Source: an uncultured Actinomycetes bacterium (GTDB lineage: Bacteria; Actinomycetota; Actinomycetes; S36-B12). From it: DNA of 6,508 bases. The stretch spans positions 1-6,508 of the forward strand of contig CAINGG010000186.1 of assembly GCA_903848435.1 (NCBI GenBank), given 5' to 3'. The position numbers were made by a program, and so were the translations under genes. Below are positions 1 to 6,508 of this stretch, piece by piece (position 1 is the stretch's first letter; every line of letters begins with the position of its first letter). The notes below the pieces were generated by a model. That model saw only the letters and a list, made by a program, of their open reading frames with translations, had not been told where the DNA came from and searched no databases.

Positions 1-2961
1 ATCCGCGAGGAGATCGTCACGTCGCTGTCGACGGTCATCGGGCCCGAGGGCAATCTGCTCGACGCGACTCCGGCCCACTGCCGCCAGGTCGTCCTGCCCT
101 TCCCCATCATCGACAACGACGAGCTGGCGAAGGTGCTTCACATCAACGCCGAGGACGATGTGCCCGGCTTCGCCACCGCCAAGGTCATGGGCCTCTACGA
201 CGTCGACGCGGGAGCTGCCGGCCTCGAGGCGCGTCTCGAGGAGATCTTCGCTGAGGTCGATTCGCACATCGCCGGGGGAGCGCGCTTCATCGTGCTCTCA
301 GATCGCGACTCGACGACGGACCTGGCGCCGATCCCCTCGCTATTGCTCTGCTCGGCCGTCCACCACCACCTCGTGCGCCGCAAGACGCGCACCCAGGTCG
401 CCTTGATCGTCGAGGCGGGCGACGTGCGCGAGGTGCACCATGCCGCGCTCCTCGTGGGCTACGGCGCAGCCGCCATCAATCCCTACCTCGCGATGGAATC
501 AGTCGAGGACCTCGTCTACCGGGGGGTGCTCACGGGCATCACGCCCGAGAAGGCCGTGCGCAACTTGGTCAAGGCGCTGGGCAAGGGCCTGCTCAAGGTC
601 ATGTCCAAGATGGGCGTGTCCACCGTGGGCTCCTACCGCGGTGCGCAGATCTTCGAGGCCGTCGGCCTCGGGCACGACCTGATCGAGCGCTACTTCACCG
701 GTACGACGTCCCGATTGGGTGGCGTCGGACTCGACGTCATCCACGCCGAAGTGGTCGCCCGGCACGACATCGCCTACCCGCCATCGGGTATCTCGCCGGC
801 GCACCGGCGCCTCGAGGTCGGCGGCGAGTACCAGTGGCGGCGCGAGGGCGAGCCCCACCTGTTCGACCCCGAGACTGTCTTCCGGCTGCAGCACGCGACA
901 CGGACGAAGCGCTTCGACATCTTCCGCGACTACACCGATCGAGTCGACGACCAAAGTCGCCGCCTGATGACCCTGCGCGGGCTCTTCGGCCTGCGCGAGG
1001 GCGTGCGACCCCCCGTGCCGCTGGACGAGGTCGAGCCGGTCTCCGAGATCGTCAAGCGGTTCTCGACGGGCGCGATGTCCTACGGGTCCATCTCCCAGGA
1101 GGCGCACGAGACGCTCGCCATCGCCATGAACCGCATCGGCGCGAAGTCCAACACCGGAGAGGGCGGGGAGGACGCCGATCGCTATGTGGCGATGCCCAAC
1201 GGCGACTCGAAGCGCTCGGCGATCAAGCAGGTGGCGTCGGGTCGCTTCGGCGTGACCAGCGAGTACCTCGTCAACGCCGACGATCTGCAGATCAAAATGG
1301 CACAGGGAGCAAAGCCCGGCGAGGGCGGTCAACTGCCCGGCCACAAGGTCTATCCCTGGATTGCCAAGACCCGGCATTCCACGCCCGGCGTCGGCCTCAT
1401 CTCGCCTCCGCCGCACCACGACATCTACTCGATCGAGGACCTCGCACAGCTCATCCACGACCTAAAGAACGCCAACCCGCAGGCACGCGTGCATGTCAAG
1501 CTCGTGTCGGAGGCTGGCGTCGGCACCGTGGCTGCCGGCGTCGCCAAGGCGCACGCCGACGTGATCTTGATCTCGGGACACGACGGCGGCACGGGCGCGT
1601 CGCCGCTGACCTCGCTGAAGCACGCCGGCACCCCTTGGGAGCTCGGACTGGCCGAGACCCAGCAGACGCTGCTCCTCAACCGACTCCGCGACCGGGTGGT
1701 CGTGCAGACCGATGGTCAGCTCAAGACCGGCCGCGACGTGGTGATCGCGGCCCTGCTGGGTGCAGAGGAGTTCGGCTTCGCTACCGCTCCGCTTGTCGTC
1801 ATGGGTTGCATCATGATGCGGGTGTGTCACCTCGACACATGCCCCGTGGGTGTTGCCACGCAGAACCCGGAGCTGCGCGCGCGCTTCGCTGGTTCGCCTG
1901 ACTTCGTCGTGACCTTCTTCGAGTTCATCGCGGAGCAGGTGCGCGAGCACCTCGCACGCCTGGGCTTCCGCTCGCTCGAGGAGGCGGTCGGGCACGCGGA
2001 GTTGCTCGACACCCGCGAAGCGATCGAGCACTGGAAGGCCAGCGGGCTCGACCTCTCGCCCGTCTTGCACGTGCCGACGCTGCCGGAGCACGAGGTCCGC
2101 CATCATGCGGTCGACCAGGATCACGGGCTCGAGGGGGCGCTGGACATCGAGCTCATCGACCTGTGCGCGCCGGCACTCGAACGCCGGGAGCCGATCCGCG
2201 CGCGGCTGCCGATCCGCAACGTCAACCGGACCGTCGGGACCATGCTCGGTTCCCGTGTCACGCGCCTGCACGGTGGCGAGGGGCTGGCGGACGGCACCAT
2301 CGACCTGACTTTCAACGGCTCCGCGGGCCAATCTTTCGGTGCGTTCCTGCCGCGCGGCATCACCTTGCGGCTTGAAGGCGATGCCAACGACTACCTCGGC
2401 AAGGGACTTTCAGGCGGTCGATTGGTCGTGCGCCCTGACCGGGCTGCTCCCTTCGCTGCTGAGGACAACATCATCGCGGGCAACGTCATCGGCTACGGCG
2501 CCACGGCTGGAGAGGCATTCGTGCGCGGTCGTGTCGGTGAACGCTGTGCCGTGCGCAATAGCGGTGCGACATTCGTCGTTGAAGGAGTGGGCGATCACGG
2601 GTGCGAATACATGACCGGTGGCACGGTCGTCGTCCTCGGGTCGACCGGTCGCAACTTCGCGGCAGGCATGTCGGGCGGCACGGCGTACCTGCTCGATCTG
2701 AGACCCGAGCGCGTCAATGCTGAGCTGGTCGAGCTCGAACGCCTGACACCGGCCGATGAGGACATCGTGCGCGACCTGCTGCGCCGTCACGCGGAGGAGA
2801 CGGATTCTCCGGTGGCCGCCGGGCTCCTCTCGCAGTGGGATCCTTCGCGGTTCACCAAGATCATGCCCGTCGACTACAAGCGTGCGCTCGAGGCCGGTCG
2901 CCGCGCCCAGGAGGAAGGCCGTGACCCGGCCGAGGCCGTCATGGAGGCCGCACGTGGCTGA
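1..2961 (+). CDS. gltB: Glutamate synthase (NADPH) large subunit, 5' end outside window
   Basis: Large subunit of glutamate synthase (GOGAT). In this family it turns glutamine plus 2-oxoglutarate into two glutamates in the cytoplasm, with electrons from the GltD partner. The frame is open from base 1 and ends at TGA 2959-2961, giving 986 residues against roughly 1500 for the family. The N-terminal glutaminase domain, with its catalytic Cys, therefore lies upstream. In partial-protein numbering, about residues 1-300 are the central domain, 340-700 the FMN-binding synthase domain (FSTGAMSYGS, AKSNTGEGGED, PGEGGQLPGHK, SGHDGGTGASP), and 735-890 the C-terminal GXGXG beta-helix domain. The 3Fe-4S cysteines are visible as C603-x5-C609-x4-C614 (codons at 1807, 1825 and 1840). 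A GTG at 133 could be mistaken for a start, but the upstream codons read as normal GltB (ending in PFPIIDNDEL), so the gene continues to the left edge. It overlaps gltD by 8 bases. No frameshift or missing motif is seen. Confidence 0.98.
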   Translation: MREEIVTSLSTVIGPEGNLLDATPAHCRQVVLPFPIIDNDELAKVLHINAEDDVPGFATAKVMGLYDVDAGAAGLEARLEEIFAEVDSHIAGGARFIVLSDRDSTTDLAPIPSLLLCSAVHHHLVRRKTRTQVALIVEAGDVREVHHAALLVGYGAAAINPYLAMESVEDLVYRGVLTGITPEKAVRNLVKALGKGLLKVMSKMGVSTVGSYRGAQIFEAVGLGHDLIERYFTGTTSRLGGVGLDVIHAEVVARHDIAYPPSGISPAHRRLEVGGEYQWRREGEPHLFDPETVFRLQHATRTKRFDIFRDYTDRVDDQSRRLMTLRGLFGLREGVRPPVPLDEVEPVSEIVKRFSTGAMSYGSISQEAHETLAIAMNRIGAKSNTGEGGEDADRYVAMPNGDSKRSAIKQVASGRFGVTSEYLVNADDLQIKMAQGAKPGEGGQLPGHKVYPWIAKTRHSTPGVGLISPPPHHDIYSIEDLAQLIHDLKNANPQARVHVKLVSEAGVGTVAAGVAKAHADVILISGHDGGTGASPLTSLKHAGTPWELGLAETQQTLLLNRLRDRVVVQTDGQLKTGRDVVIAALLGAEEFGFATAPLVVMGCIMMRVCHLDTCPVGVATQNPELRARFAGSPDFVVTFFEFIAEQVREHLARLGFRSLEEAVGHAELLDTREAIEHWKASGLDLSPVLHVPTLPEHEVRHHAVDQDHGLEGALDIELIDLCAPALERREPIRARLPIRNVNRTVGTMLGSRVTRLHGGEGLADGTIDLTFNGSAGQSFGAFLPRGITLRLEGDANDYLGKGLSGGRLVVRPDRAAPFAAEDNIIAGNVIGYGATAGEAFVRGRVGERCAVRNSGATFVVEGVGDHGCEYMTGGTVVVLGSTGRNFAAGMSGGTAYLLDLRPERVNAELVELERLTPADEDIVRDLLRRHAEETDSPVAAGLLSQWDPSRFTKIMPVDYKRALEAGRRAQEEGRDPAEAVMEAARG
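2943..2947 (+). promoter_or_regulatory. Ribosome binding site of gltD, inside the gltB 3' end
   Basis: GGAGG lies 6 bases before the GTG at 2954. It supports GTG 2954 as the gltD start rather than the in-frame ATG at 2975, which has no comparable site at good distance. Because the site and the start codon are inside the last codons of gltB, translation of the two subunits is probably coupled, which would suit a complex of matched subunits (inference). Confidence 0.8.
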
Positions 2962-4405
2962 CCCCCGCGGATTCATGAAGACCGATCGCGACACCCCGCA
3001 GCGACGCCCGGTCGACGTGCGCATCCAGGACTGGCGAGAGGTCTACGAGCCCTTCGCCCCCGAGCGGCTGACCGCGCAGGCAGGGCGGTGCATGGACTGC
3101 GGTATCCCCTTCTGCCATAGCGGCTGTCCCCTCGGCAATCTCATCCCCGAGTGGAACGACCTGGTCTGGCGCGGTGACTGGAAGGCGGCGGCAGAGCGCC
3201 TGCACGCCACCAACAACTTCCCGGAGTTCACCGGCCGGCTGTGCCCGGCACCGTGCGAGACGGCCTGCGTGCTGGGCATCAACGCCGATCCCGTGACGAT
3301 CAAGCAGGTCGAGGTATCCATCATCGATCGGGCGTGGGACTCCGGGTGGGTCACGCCGCAGCCCCCGGAGCGGTCCTCCGGCAAGGCCGTCGCCGTCGTC
3401 GGATCCGGGCCGGCCGGGCTCGCGGCCGCGCAGCAGCTCGCCCGCGTGGGCCACACGGTCGCCGTCTTCGAACGCGATGACCGCATCGGCGGCCTCCTTC
3501 GTTATGGGATCCCTGAGTTCAAGATGGAGAAGGCGCAGCTCGACCGCCGCCTGGTGCAGATGGCGCAGGAGGGCGTGAAGTTCCGCACGGGCATCGAAGT
3601 CGGCGTCGATATCACCTTCACCACGCTGCAGCAGCGCTACGACGCGGTTGTGCTGGCGGTCGGGGCAACGCGCTGGCGGGATCTCGCGGTCCCTGGGCGC
3701 GAGCTTGCGGGCATCTATCAGGCCATGGAGTACCTCCCCGGGGCCAATCGCGTGCAGGAGGGCGATCTGGAGATCGCGCCCATCGATGCGGCGGGACGAC
3801 ACGTGGTGATCATCGGCGGCGGTGATACCGGTGCGGACTGCCTCGGCACCGCGCACCGGCAGGGCGCGGCGTCGGTGACCCAGCTGGAGATCCTTCCCAC
3901 GCCGCCGGTCAGTCGTCCCGACGCTCAGCCGTGGCCGACCTACCCGATGGTGCTTCGCACGTCGAGCGCACACGAAGAGGGTGGTGAGCGCGTCTACGCG
4001 GTATCCACCGAGGAGTTCATCGGCCTCGATGGGCGCGTGCGGTCCCTGCGGCTCGTCGACGTCGAACTTGTCGACGGTCGCCCGCAGCCGGTGGCGGGCT
4101 CGAGCCGGGAGATTCCTGCCGACCTGGTGCTGCTGGCGATGGGCTTCACCGGTCCGGAGTCCTCGCCGCTGCTCGAGCAAATGGGCATCCCCATGACCGA
4201 CCGAGGCACCATGGCGCGCGACGACGACTACGCGACCGACCTGCCTGGAGTGTTCGTCGCGGGAGATGCCGGGCGCGGGCAGTCGCTCATCGTGTGGGCG
4301 ATCGCGGAAGGTCGTGCGGCGGCGGCATCGGTCGATCGGTTCCTGTCCGGGGAGACCAACCTGCCCTCGCCGATCCCGGCGTCAGCGCGACCCCTTACGG
4401 TGTAG
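2954..4405 (+). CDS. gltD: Glutamate synthase (NADPH) small subunit
   Basis: FAD and iron-sulfur subunit that takes electrons from NADPH and passes them to GltB. It has 483 residues, normal for GltD, with a GTG start chosen because of the GGAGG site and because homologues begin MADPRGF. The N-terminal iron-sulfur region shows C46-x2-C49-x4-C54-x3-C58 and C97-x3-C101-x3-C105. Only seven cysteines are seen in these two groups; the related domain of dihydropyrimidine dehydrogenase also uses a non-cysteine ligand, so this is not taken as a defect. The first dinucleotide fold is FAD-binding (VVGSGPAGLAAA, 148-159), the second NADPH-binding (IIGGGDTGADC, 286-296), and the C-terminal FAD motif is VFVAGDAGRGQSL (433-445). 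The IPEFKMEK and TQLEILPTPP segments are typical of bacterial GltD rather than other members of this reductase family. It overlaps gltB by 8 bases and ends 25 bases before pyk. The protein appears complete. Confidence 0.98.
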   Translation: MADPRGFMKTDRDTPQRRPVDVRIQDWREVYEPFAPERLTAQAGRCMDCGIPFCHSGCPLGNLIPEWNDLVWRGDWKAAAERLHATNNFPEFTGRLCPAPCETACVLGINADPVTIKQVEVSIIDRAWDSGWVTPQPPERSSGKAVAVVGSGPAGLAAAQQLARVGHTVAVFERDDRIGGLLRYGIPEFKMEKAQLDRRLVQMAQEGVKFRTGIEVGVDITFTTLQQRYDAVVLAVGATRWRDLAVPGRELAGIYQAMEYLPGANRVQEGDLEIAPIDAAGRHVVIIGGGDTGADCLGTAHRQGAASVTQLEILPTPPVSRPDAQPWPTYPMVLRTSSAHEEGGERVYAVSTEEFIGLDGRVRSLRLVDVELVDGRPQPVAGSSREIPADLVLLAMGFTGPESSPLLEQMGIPMTDRGTMARDDDYATDLPGVFVAGDAGRGQSLIVWAIAEGRAAAASVDRFLSGETNLPSPIPASARPLTV

Positions 4406-4414
4406 TCCCCCGAC

Positions 4415-4421
4415 GAAAGGA
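4415..4421 (+). promoter_or_regulatory. Ribosome binding site of pyk
   Basis: GAAAGGA with 9 bases before the ATG at 4431. It fixes the pyk start: the reading frame is open further upstream (inside gltD), but this site and the homologous start MRRAKIVATLGPA both point to 4431. The 25-base gap has no room for a promoter plus leader and no terminator-like hairpin with a T run. Confidence 0.75.
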
Positions 4422-4430
4422 CACTTCCGC

Positions 4431-5864
4431 ATGCGCCGCGCGAAGATCGTCGCCACCCTCGGTCCGGCGACGAGTTCCTACGAGCGCATCCTCGAGCTCG
4501 TCGAGTCCGGCATGGACGTCGCGCGCCTCAACCTCAGCCACGGCTCCTACGACGACCACGCGGTGGTCTACGAGCATGTGCGCCGCGCGAGCGACGAATC
4601 CGGACGCGGAGTCGGCATCCTGATCGACCTGCAGGGGCCCAAGATCCGCCTGGGGCGCTTCGCGGGCGGTCCGGTGCTGCTCTCGGTTGGCGAGACGTTC
4701 ACCATCACCACCGAGGCCGTTCCTGGGGACGCCTCCATCGTCTCGACTACTTACGCAGGGCTGCCCGGAGACGTTCGAGCCGGCGACACCGTGCTGATCG
4801 ACGATGGCCGAGTCGCCCTGGAGGTGACAGCGGTCGAGGGACCGCGCGTGGTCACCCGGGTGGTCGAAGGTGGTCGGGTGTCCGACAACAAGGGCATCAA
4901 TCTGCCCGGCGTGGCGGTGAGCGTGCCTGCGATGTCCGAGAAGGATGTGGACGATCTGCGATGGGGCCTGCGCATGGGTGCCGACCTCGTGGCGCTGTCG
5001 TTCGTGCGCACGGCCGAGGACATCGCGGACGTCCACCGCATCATGGACGAAGAGGGCATGCGCATCCCCGTGCTCGCCAAGGTCGAGAAGCCGCAGGCCG
5101 TCGACAACCTGGCTGACGTGGTGGCGGCATTCGATGGCGTCATGGTGGCCCGCGGTGACCTCGGCGTGGAACTTCCCCTGGAGGCAGTCCCGCTCGTCCA
5201 AAAGCGCGCCATCGAGCTGTGCCGTGTCGCGGCCAAGCCGGTGATCGTTGCCACGCAGATGCTCGACTCCATGATTACGGCGACGCGTCCCACCCGGGCG
5301 GAGGCCAGTGACGTGGCCAACGCCGTGCTTGACGGGGCCGACGCCGTCATGCTGTCGGGGGAGACGAGCGTGGGCGAGCATCCTGGTCACGTGGTGCGCA
5401 CGATGAGCCGCATCATCCAGCACGTCGAGGAAAATGGGCTGGAGCGCTTGGCCCCGCTCCCGCCCGACGTGCCCGGTTCGACGGCAAAAGCCCTGACCAA
5501 GGGTGCGGTCGACGTGGCCCGTGCCGTGTCGGCGGCGAGCCTCATCCCCTTCACCGAAACGGGGTCGTCGGCGCGGCTCATCGCCCGCTGGCGCACCCCC
5601 GCGCCGATCCTCGCGTTCACGCCCAATCCGCGCGTACGCAGCCAGCTGGCTCTCGTCTGGGGCGTGGAGACCTTCTTGGTGCCCAAGGTCATGCACACCG
5701 ACGACATGGTCGTCCAGGTCGATCGCGCCCTGCTCGAGATCGGCCGGGTGACCTACGGCGACCGAGTGGTGATCGTCGCGGGCGTGCCACCCGGCATCCC
5801 AGGCACGACCAACGGCATGCGTGTTCACCTGATCGGCAGCGGAGGCAAGGGCGGCGGGGTGTAG
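4431..5864 (+). CDS. pyk: Pyruvate kinase
   Basis: Converts phosphoenolpyruvate and ADP to pyruvate and ATP, the last step of glycolysis, in the cytoplasm. It has 477 residues, normal for bacterial enzymes. The fold order is the barrel A domain (about 1-68 and 165-345) interrupted by the B lid domain (about 69-165), then the C-terminal effector domain (about 350-477). Active-site residues visible are R32, N34 and S36 (ARLNLSHG), D66 and R73 (IDLQGPKIRLG), K217 and the Mg-binding E219 (AKVEKPQAV), Mg-binding D243 (VARGDLGVELP) and T275 (VIVATQMLDSM). L67, Q68, K71 and L74 match the residue set reported for potassium-independent pyruvate kinases. The loop at 375-380 (TETGSS) is where sugar-phosphate effectors bind in related enzymes, so allosteric control is possible but the effector cannot be named. 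The C-terminus ends in a short Gly-rich tail (GSGGKGGGV). It starts 25 bases after gltD and ends 9 bases before the ZIP-like gene. Confidence 0.98.
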   Translation: MRRAKIVATLGPATSSYERILELVESGMDVARLNLSHGSYDDHAVVYEHVRRASDESGRGVGILIDLQGPKIRLGRFAGGPVLLSVGETFTITTEAVPGDASIVSTTYAGLPGDVRAGDTVLIDDGRVALEVTAVEGPRVVTRVVEGGRVSDNKGINLPGVAVSVPAMSEKDVDDLRWGLRMGADLVALSFVRTAEDIADVHRIMDEEGMRIPVLAKVEKPQAVDNLADVVAAFDGVMVARGDLGVELPLEAVPLVQKRAIELCRVAAKPVIVATQMLDSMITATRPTRAEASDVANAVLDGADAVMLSGETSVGEHPGHVVRTMSRIIQHVEENGLERLAPLPPDVPGSTAKALTKGAVDVARAVSAASLIPFTETGSSARLIARWRTPAPILAFTPNPRVRSQLALVWGVETFLVPKVMHTDDMVVQVDRALLEIGRVTYGDRVVIVAGVPPGIPGTTNGMRVHLIGSGGKGGGV

Positions 5865-5873
5865 GTTCCCGCC

Positions 5874-6508
5874 ATGCTTGAAGCAGCCTTGTTTGGGGCT
5901 ATCGCCCAGTCCGCGCTCATCGTCGGAGCCCTGCTCGTCTGGAAGTTCCCCGGACTCAAGAAGCCGGTGATCGTCGGTGCGCTCATGGCGTTCGGCGCCG
6001 GGGCGGTCATCTCGGCCGTCGCCATCGACCTTGTGGCCGTCTCCTATGACGAGGCTGGCGCGGGCCCGACTGCTCTCGGTATCGGCATCGGCTGCTTCAT
6101 CTACTTCGGCATCATCGCCCTGCTGGAGCGCAAGGGGCAATCGGAGGACCTCGTCTCGCTTGAGGCCGCCACCTCGGCGGAGGCGGCGGCGGGAGAGTCG
6201 AGCGGTCATGCTGCCACCCATGGCGAGAGCGGCGGCCACGGTGCCCCCGGTGAGCACGGGGCCACCAAGAAGGAGGCACGCAACCTCACCATCGGCATGG
6301 TCATCGACGGCGTGCCGGAGTCCGTGGCCGTCGGCCTAACGCTGCATACCGCAACGGCAGGCGTGTCGGCCGCGCTCGTGGGTTCCATCTTCATCGCGGC
6401 CATCCCCGAGGCCATCGGCATCGCGGCCGCGCTTCTGGCCGGGGGAATCGCCATAGGCTCGGTCCTTCTCCGGTTCTCCTTCATCGTGGTCATCGGCGCG
6501 GTCTTCGC
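5874..6508 (+). CDS. ZIP-like family membrane protein, 3' end outside window
   Basis: Probable integral membrane protein of the ZIP (zinc/iron permease) superfamily; 211 residues are visible before the right edge. Hydrophobic segments lie at about 3-22, 32-54, 66-84, 138-158, 164-188 and 190-211, with a long hydrophilic loop at 85-137 between the third and fourth, as in ZIP proteins. Helix 2 has the family-like AFGAGAVISAVAIDL. The fourth helix carries IDGVPES (144-150) and the fifth AAIPEA (175-180). These line up with the HNxPEG motifs of zinc-transporting ZIPs but lack their His residues, so metal transport is not assured. The loop holds a His-rich stretch (H112, H116, H122, H128). The start is the first ATG after the pyk stop; the pyk stop codon is in the same frame, so no longer start is possible. 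No strong ribosome binding site is seen (the nearest G-rich run, 5853-5859, is weak), suggesting coupling to pyk translation. The name is family-level only. Confidence 0.8.
   Translation, partial: MLEAALFGAIAQSALIVGALLVWKFPGLKKPVIVGALMAFGAGAVISAVAIDLVAVSYDEAGAGPTALGIGIGCFIYFGIIALLERKGQSEDLVSLEAATSAEAAAGESSGHAATHGESGGHGAPGEHGATKKEARNLTIGMVIDGVPESVAVGLTLHTATAGVSAALVGSIFIAAIPEAIGIAAALLAGGIAIGSVLLRFSFIVVIGAVF
6192..6257 (+). repeat. Imperfect tandem His-rich module in the ZIP-like protein loop
   Basis: Residues 107-116 (GESSGHAATH) and 117-128 (GESGGHGAPGEH) of the ZIP-like protein read as two imperfect copies of one unit: GES, then a small residue, GH, a short spacer, and a closing His. The copies differ at many third codon positions, so this is a protein-level repeat and not a recent exact DNA duplication. 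His-rich loops in this place are common in ZIP proteins and are thought to bind or sense metal. Confidence 0.5.

Noticed and set aside
133..135. GTG as a possible start of a short gltB
   Set aside because: Codons 1-132 are in frame, have no stop and read as the normal GltB sequence leading into the central domain, so the gene extends beyond the window rather than being truncated.
499..1458. A 319-codon open frame on the - strand inside gltB
   Set aside because: It lies wholly opposite conserved GltB domains, has a biased Arg/His/Asp/Val composition and no family motif; it is a GC-driven shadow frame.
834..1901. A 355-codon open frame on the + strand in another frame of gltB
   Set aside because: It overlaps the FMN-domain and 3Fe-4S coding region of gltB, and its product is Arg/Ala-rich without motifs.
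2939..4180. A 413-codon open frame on the - strand opposite gltD
   Set aside because: It is the antisense shadow of the conserved GltD coding sequence with no domain of its own.
2754..4430. Upstream extensions of the gltD frame (to 2756) and the pyk frame (to 4266)
   Set aside because: The added N-terminal residues are Arg-rich out-of-frame readings of the preceding gene, and good ribosome binding sites sit before GTG 2954 and ATG 4431.
5862..5873. A single TAG separates pyk and the ZIP-like gene in the same frame, suggesting a possible read-through fusion
   Set aside because: Both proteins have normal family start and end points. There is no sequence evidence for read-through or recoding, and a soluble kinase joined to a membrane protein is not a known arrangement, so chance framing is the simpler explanation.
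4395..6257. A 620-codon open frame on the - strand covering all of pyk and the start of the ZIP-like gene
   Set aside because: Its translation is rich in Arg, His, Asp and Gly with no recognisable domain, as expected for the antisense of a GC-rich gene. The + strand carries complete, motif-perfect pyruvate kinase.

Overview
The window is a compact, single-strand stretch of core metabolism from a GC-rich bacterium, almost certainly a member of the Actinomycetota. The evidence is the strong G/C bias at third codon positions, a GltD start of the actinobacterial type (MADPRGF), a pyruvate kinase of the MRRAKIVATLGPA / DLQGPKIR type, and a gltB-gltD-pyk gene order that I recall from several actinobacterial genomes. 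I cannot assign a family or genus from this sequence alone.

Layout, all on the + strand: (1) 1-2961, the C-terminal two thirds of gltB, the large subunit of NADPH glutamate synthase, cut by the left edge of the window. (2) 2954-4405, gltD, the small FAD/iron-sulfur subunit, overlapping gltB by 8 bases and starting with GTG behind a good ribosome binding site. (3) 4431-5864, pyk, pyruvate kinase, 25 bases after gltD. (4) 5874-6508, the first 211 codons of a ZIP-like membrane protein, 9 bases after pyk and cut by the right edge. No gap between genes exceeds 25 bases. I see no terminator or promoter-sized space, so the four genes look like one transcript.

How they fit together: GltB and GltD form the GOGAT enzyme, which makes two glutamates from glutamine and 2-oxoglutarate using electrons that enter as NADPH through GltD. 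Pyruvate kinase makes pyruvate and ATP at the end of glycolysis and so feeds the carbon side of the same balance. The ZIP-like protein is not an obvious partner of either.

Most of the window is ordinary housekeeping DNA and I do not see a new defence system, mobile element, RNA gene or CRISPR array. The points worth a second look are the ZIP-like protein, in which the usual metal-binding His/Asn positions of transmembrane helices 4 and 5 appear replaced while a duplicated His-rich loop is kept; the pyruvate kinase, which carries the residue signature associated with potassium-independent enzymes; and the two junctions around pyk.
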